Shown here piece after piece: positions 59,668-64,000 of a stretch of DNA of 64,000 nt. The notes below the pieces were generated by a model. The model did no database searches. It saw only the letters and a program-made list of their open reading frames with translations, and was not told where the DNA came from. The stretch is from Sodiomyces alkalinus F11. Taxonomy: Eukaryota; Ascomycota; Sordariomycetes; Glomerellales; Plectosphaerellaceae. Position numbers and translations under genes: made by a program. Within the stretch, counting starts at the first letter, position 1; each line of letters opens with the position of its first letter. The stretch spans positions 3,570,155 through 3,634,154 of the forward strand of contig NW_021167080.1 of NCBI RefSeq assembly GCF_003711515.1, given 5' to 3'.

Positions 59668-61593
59668 TCATCCGGTGTCATGTCCTAGCCTGTATTGTGT
59701 GTGTTAGCTGTTATGCATCCAAAAATGGGTGTTCGATAGATTTTTACTCACATCAGGGTCTCGAACTCTCGGTAACGCCAGAGATATCTGGGACCCCGTC
59801 GATACGCCTTAAGGGGTTCGTCGGGAGATTTATGCCGAAACTCGTGACCCGCTAGCCGCGAGATAGAAGGCGAGTCGCGCCGCGAAGGATCAAATACAAG
59901 GAGATTAGAAGGGCCATGCTTTTGTTTCTCGAAACCAACGATTGTCAGTGAGTGTCCTGCTGACCTGCATTAGTTTTAATGACAAGATTTGTATGCGCAG
60001 GGGATAACTTGCCGGCGTGTTGGAAGTAGATAGGAGGAAGAGTCGTGCACCTCACTTTAGAGAGCTCCTCTGAAGAGCACCCTCCAGCGAAGTAGCTTTC
60101 CACGGATTCAATCAATTTTTGATGTACCTTGACGGGGTCCGGGTCGGCAAAAGCTTGGGCGGTGCACCTTGTAGAGCTGTCAGTAAAGGAGCCAGGATGG
60201 GGGGCAGGACCTCAATGGGGCTATGGCTACTACTCACGGGATATCGACTACGCGGAAGAGGGCCTGAGCCTATATGGGCAATATATCATCAGTCAGTCTC
60301 TTCTCTTCACACCATCTCAGTTTTGAAGTGGACAGGGGAATGGTGAGGATAGGGGTTATCTTTACTTCAGAAGTCCCGATATACTTGCGCGTTCCCCTGA
60401 TGCCACCCGTCTCGGACCGGGACTGGGCATTGATGCCACGGTCCCATGCCTCCTCGATCAAGTCCTGGATCTCAAATATGGTGGGCAGTTTCTTTCGGAA
60501 GTGCTTTCGACCCTCGGCTCTGGCCCCAATAATGTACGAGACAAGCATCTGGATATTCCTGTAGCCGCAAAAACCACCTGCGGAGAGTCGCTTGTCAATT
60601 CGGAGTCGACGATAATGGAGAGGAGAGGCGAGCTGCAGGCCACAAAAATACCTTCCAGTCTCATTTTTGAGATGTGTTGTACGCTCGGGTGACATAGGTA
60701 TGCGTACTTCGTGCCTTTGTTTTGTTCAAGGAGCTGGCGGAGGACCGGAATGATGCCTAGGGATCCGAGTGAGTATATACCCCGAGCCTCGAAGATGTTG
60801 GCTAGGTCGGGTCTTCCGGAAAGCCGGACACTCACTCTCTGCCCTGATTTCGCTTCCCGTCCGTAGAAGCGATTCAAGCCATCCGGGCATGCGCTTCTCA
60901 TTGGCGTGTTTTCCTAGCTCAGAGGTCTGGAAAAGACAAGGTGAACTTTTGTGAGGGAGTGTTTCTTCGGGTATAATGATAGGGGGGCGAACTCGAATCC
61001 AGATGGATAAAGACATACACCTAGCCGTTTCTGTACTTTATGGCCACGTTCTCTGTGGCGGGTGGGATCCTTTGTAGAACTTGGCATGGCGAGCAATTTT
61101 CCCCAGGCGCCGACGCCATTCTTCTGGCGCCTCCTGTCGGGAGACATCGCGGAAATGGGCTGGTCGTCATGAGTTTGTGTCGACTGGGTTCTGTCGTCCC
61201 TGGCAGGCCTATATACGCTCGAGGATTCGCTGTCGCCACTTTTCCGCACACCGCTAGGTGTCCCGGTGTGAAGCTGGGTATGAGAGTTTGGTCCAACCGG
61301 TGCAGCACGCCGGTCGCAGCCATCGACTGGACACTCGCCAAATTTCAGCCCAGGCGAGCGAATCTCCTCTGCCCTTAACTGACGTAACGGCGAAGGAGAT
61401 TCCGTCTCTGAATGGAATTCTTCCATGTGCTATTCCTTTGTCAGCGTGTCCTGGTATTTACTAACACACGTGAGGCATCCGGGGCATCCGGGGCATCGTG
61501 AGCTGAGAGGGCATAGTTGGCGCGTACCACGGACATGTCATTCTCGCCTCCCCGTACAGAGGGGCAAAACGGACAGGTAAAGCTATATTCCAT
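59668..61593 (-). CDS. C78-family cysteine peptidase with zinc fingers (ZUFSP/Mug105-like)
   Basis: Nine exons (61528-61593, 61019-61429, 60836-60926, 60652-60756, 60366-60577, 60238-60269, 60013-60176, 59752-59956, 59668-59689) give 435 aa in phase. The first exon and splice form a C2H2 finger (CPFC, then HMEEFH); CPVDGCDRR with a later His pair may be a second. The peptidase core reads GIIPVLRQLLEQ, YAYLCHPSVQHISKM, GGFCGYRNIQMLVSYI with the catalytic Cys, AWDRGINAQSRSETGGI, LPPIYFQHAG, then GHSLTIVGFE and LLVFDPS carrying the expected His and Asp. Human ZUFSP with this layout cleaves Lys63-linked ubiquitin chains; others act on Ufm1. Which applies here is inference. The intron 59957-60012 has a GC donor and is needed to read the conserved HAGHSLTIVG. 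Confidence 0.92.
59957..60012 (-). other. GC-AG intron in the C78 peptidase gene
   Basis: The donor is G/GCAAGT and the acceptor GTCAGCAG, 56 nt, with a CTAAT branch-like site. Splicing here restores the conserved QHAGHSLTIV; the nearer CAG would lead to a stop. Confidence 0.8.
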
Positions 61594-62852
61594 TGTTGAG
61601 GTCAGGGTCTCGCTCAAGAGATGAGGTTGGGCACATGTGATGCTAATGACGATCCTGGTGTTTCCCGTCGTTTCTGTCGTCGTTTCTGTTGTCGCTGGTT
61701 TTCTACAGACGAGAAATACACTAGACACTCCAATACATTTCAATAACACGCGGAAATCAGATAATAAACAATCAATGTCACAAAGAACACGAAGAGCTCG
61801 AAGGGAGACGAAGAACAAAGGGTAATCGTCGACAGAGATCGGAGTGCTGCCTTTGTCGATAGGTACGTGGGTAGGTCTGATGCGAAGTTGAGATACGTTA
61901 CAGAAAGAGTGGGGTCGGTATGTTGCTGTACCTACCTGAGGTAATAAGATGCCCTCCTTTGTCCGCAGCAACATAATTATTATAACATTATTATAACGGT
62001 ATCCTAGGTCACAAGTCAAAGAACATACGGTAGTCGTACTACTCCGTACAGTCCATGGCTTTCAACATGTTGGCAGATATGAAATTGTATCAAGGTTCCT
62101 TTGCTACCTACCTACCTAAGGTAGGTATGTGACCCTGACTGTACTTTAAATGACCAGTTTCCAAATTTTTAAAGGCCGACCTCATTTGTCCAACACCACC
62201 GCCACGATGTCGAGAACCAAGCCGTAGACACGTATGCTGATCTTCAGAAAAACCACCTGGTCGTCGTCCAACTTAACAACGCAAGGTATGAATTATTACC
62301 TAGGTCCTACCCCCGAGAAATATTGGGCCAAACGTCATGATCCGCATCTATGCCATGAACCGTGAGCCTCCCAAAGAAGTCATGCGGACAGACCCGTAAT
62401 CATCTAGCCGATCCTGCGGCCGTTCGTCTAACATCCAACCTCTTGCTAAAGCCATCCATCGTACAAGCCGTGTATTGTACAAACAGGCTACCACTGACGG
62501 GCCAGTTTAAAGTGGCCTGCATCAATATGTATGTATCCGCCAAAAACCGTCGCCGTCATCCCGCCCCTGGCATTTGGGGACAGTTGTGCTGTTCCTGATA
62601 TTCAACGCTAGTCGTAATCATGCGGCTGTACCTAGTAATGCAGGGTGCTGTTGGTCGCTTGCTGCGCAACCTGGCAAATACCTTCCGCGCGTTTATGCCT
62701 TGTTGCTGGAGAGGAAAAGCAACGCCCCCCGAAACATGTAGGTGGGCACAAGGAATAAGCAAAAAGAGAAGCAGAAAAAAAGAAGAAAAAAGGTATGGGA
62801 GGTCTGCTGTGACCCTTGTGACCTCATGGCCTGATCTCCTCGCGGTTGCCCA
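61594..62852. other. Intergenic region C78 peptidase / Rheb
   Basis: 1.26 kb, the peptidase promoter and the Rheb 3' UTR. It contains TACTCCGTA at 62040-62048 and a TACCTACCTACCTAAGGTAGGTA hairpin-like word near 62105-62127. No gene was recognised. Confidence 0.45.
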
Positions 62853-63843
62853 TTACATAAGAGAGCACTTGCCCGCCTCGGCGGCCTCGTTGGGGTTCTG
62901 CGCCTTTTCGATCTGGGCGATTAGGAGCTCAAAAGCCTTACTGACGTTCTCGTTATAACGCGCGCTCGCCTCAGTCCAGCCACATTGGAACTTGTCTGCC
63001 ACTTTCTTGGCCTCTTCGGCACTGACTTGTCGTTGGTCGGGTCGCAAGTCGCTTTTGTTGCCAACAATGACAATAGGCACCGAGTCGGTTCCCTAGTAAT
63101 CGCTGAGGTTAGCAACTGTGAGCGCATTGATATGATATCCTGATACTATGATTGTACCGGATAACCAGGAGACTATTAAGAGTAGCATGCAGAGTATACC
63201 TACCAGGTGGTTCAAGATCTTGTCCCGGATAACCTGGACCATCTCAAAAGATGACAGGGACGAAACAGAGTACACCAGCATATAGCCATGGATACCAATA
63301 AAATGCTTCGAGTTCAGTATACTGTATTCATCCTAGAAAGCCGCTGTCAGCATCAACCGTCTTAAGAACAAAGATGCTCGCAAATCTTTGTCTCTTTTTC
63401 CTCGTGCTCTCTTATATAGGCGCAAAGGAGCGAGATGACATACTTGTCCAGCAGTGTCGACAATTTCCGTTGCAAAATCCTGGCCCTTATACCTGATGGT
63501 TTTGCTAAACGTGTTCTCGATGGTTGGGTAGTAGCTGTCCACGAAGTGTCCGTCGACAAACTGAACCGCAAGGGAGGACTTGCCTAAATCGCATAGGTTA
63601 GCCGAGTTATGCGTATTTTAGAAACCCAAGAGAAAGAAAGATAGAGATGGGCGTAGGGAGAAGGGAGAAGGGAGAAGGGAGAAGGGAGAAGGGAGAAGGG
63701 AGAAGGGGGAGACCCAGCACAGGGAAGTGCATCTGCGACAAGGCCCCAGCCGCAAGTTCAAAAGCAATCGCAGGGTGTTGCAAAGACATACCAACCGAGC
63801 GGCTGCCGACAATGGCAATTTTCCTGTTCTTTGGGGTCGGCAT
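62853..63843 (-). CDS. RHB1: Rheb-type small GTPase
   Basis: Exons 63792-63843, 63444-63583, 63204-63332 and 62853-63092 give 186 aa. It begins MPTPKNRKIAIVGSRSVGKS with a P-loop GSRSVGKS; Rheb has Arg where Ras has Gly12, as here. Next come switch I YYPTIENTFSK, switch II VDTAGQDEYSI, the NKSD guanine motif (IVGNKSDLRPD) and the SAK-like EASAR. The end is CSLM, a CaaX box for farnesylation. Rheb activates TORC1 and affects basic amino-acid uptake in fungi. Intron 1 carries a heptamer repeat. The next feature upstream would lie beyond the window edge. Confidence 0.96.
63656..63704. repeat. Seven tandem copies of GGGAGAA in Rheb intron 1
   Basis: Perfect 7-bp units at 63656-63704, followed by an imperfect copy. 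On the coding strand this is TTCTCCC, placed within the first intron upstream of its branch region. Confidence 0.95.
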
Positions 63844-64000
63844 TTACACTACTGATCTGGAAATAATACTGGATGTTGTCGTGACTCAAATGTAAGGTAG
63901 TAAATGAGTGTTGGCAATCTAGAATGGAATCCCAAACTGCGCCAGGTTATTCGGATACAATAAAGAAATCGTAAAGGAATGGAATGGGAGCGAGATGCCC
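63844..64000. promoter_or_regulatory. Upstream region of Rheb gene (cut by window end)
   Basis: 157 bp immediately upstream of the Rheb start codon. No other gene is visible. Confidence 0.4.

Noticed and set aside
61900..62010. AT-rich block suggestive of repeat-induced point mutation or a transposon relic
   Set aside because: Too short, and no terminal repeats, target duplications or transposase remnants are visible.

Overview
The window is nuclear DNA from a filamentous ascomycete (Pezizomycotina), most likely a sordariomycete. The evidence is short GT-AG introns of about 50-240 nt with CTAAC/CTGAC-like branch sites, GC-rich exons, long intergenic spacers dotted with TACGGAGTA and AGGTACCTAGGTACCT words, and fungal-type orthologues (SamB, AIM6, Zrg17, Ypk9, Dug3). 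The exact genus cannot be read from the sequence. Two runs of N (12378-12432 and 47048-47087) mark assembly gaps.

I support 22 genes; exon models were checked by hand for splice sites and phase. In order: DUG3 glutamine amidotransferase (-), MGM1 mitochondrial dynamin (+), ZRG17-type cation-diffusion transporter (-), a GNAT acetyltransferase with a broken frame (-), an unrecognised two-TM protein (+), SamB/Mub1 MYND protein (+), EBP2 (-), a 24-residue CaaX peptide (-), cyanase (-), AIM6-like protein (-), a Lys-rich putative nucleolar protein (+), TFC3/TFIIIC subunit (+), UBE2J1-like E2 (-), an NDUFB2-like complex I subunit (+), YPK9 P5B ATPase (-), NAP1 (+), 3-phosphoglycerate dehydrogenase (+), class V myosin (+), FAP7 (+), HAM1/ITPase (+), a C78-family (ZUFSP-like) peptidase (-) and Rheb GTPase (-).

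These are mostly housekeeping genes with no operon-like or secondary-metabolite cluster. Some share broad themes: ribosome and RNA polymerase III output (EBP2, FAP7, TFC3, the Lys-rich protein), growth signalling (Rheb), nitrogen, serine and glutathione metabolism (cyanase, PGDH, DUG3), ubiquitin-related steps (UBE2J1-like, SamB/Mub1, C78 peptidase), metal and organelle homeostasis (Zrg17, Ypk9, Mgm1, complex I), and polarised transport (myosin V). Divergent promoters lie between DUG3/MGM1, UBE2J/NDUFB2-like and YPK9/NAP1; HAM1 and the C78 peptidase end tail to tail only 113 bp apart.

The most novel item is the free-standing 24-codon ORF at 21330-21404, ending in Cys-Thr-Ile-Met. It is a candidate prenylated lipopeptide and would be missed by length-filtered gene calling. 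Other points of interest are two GC-AG introns, two stop-free introns of 3n length that could be retained (MGM1, ZRG17), very short exons, a 17-bp x5 tandem repeat and enriched intergenic palindromes. No transposon, CRISPR array, rRNA or convincing tRNA was found.
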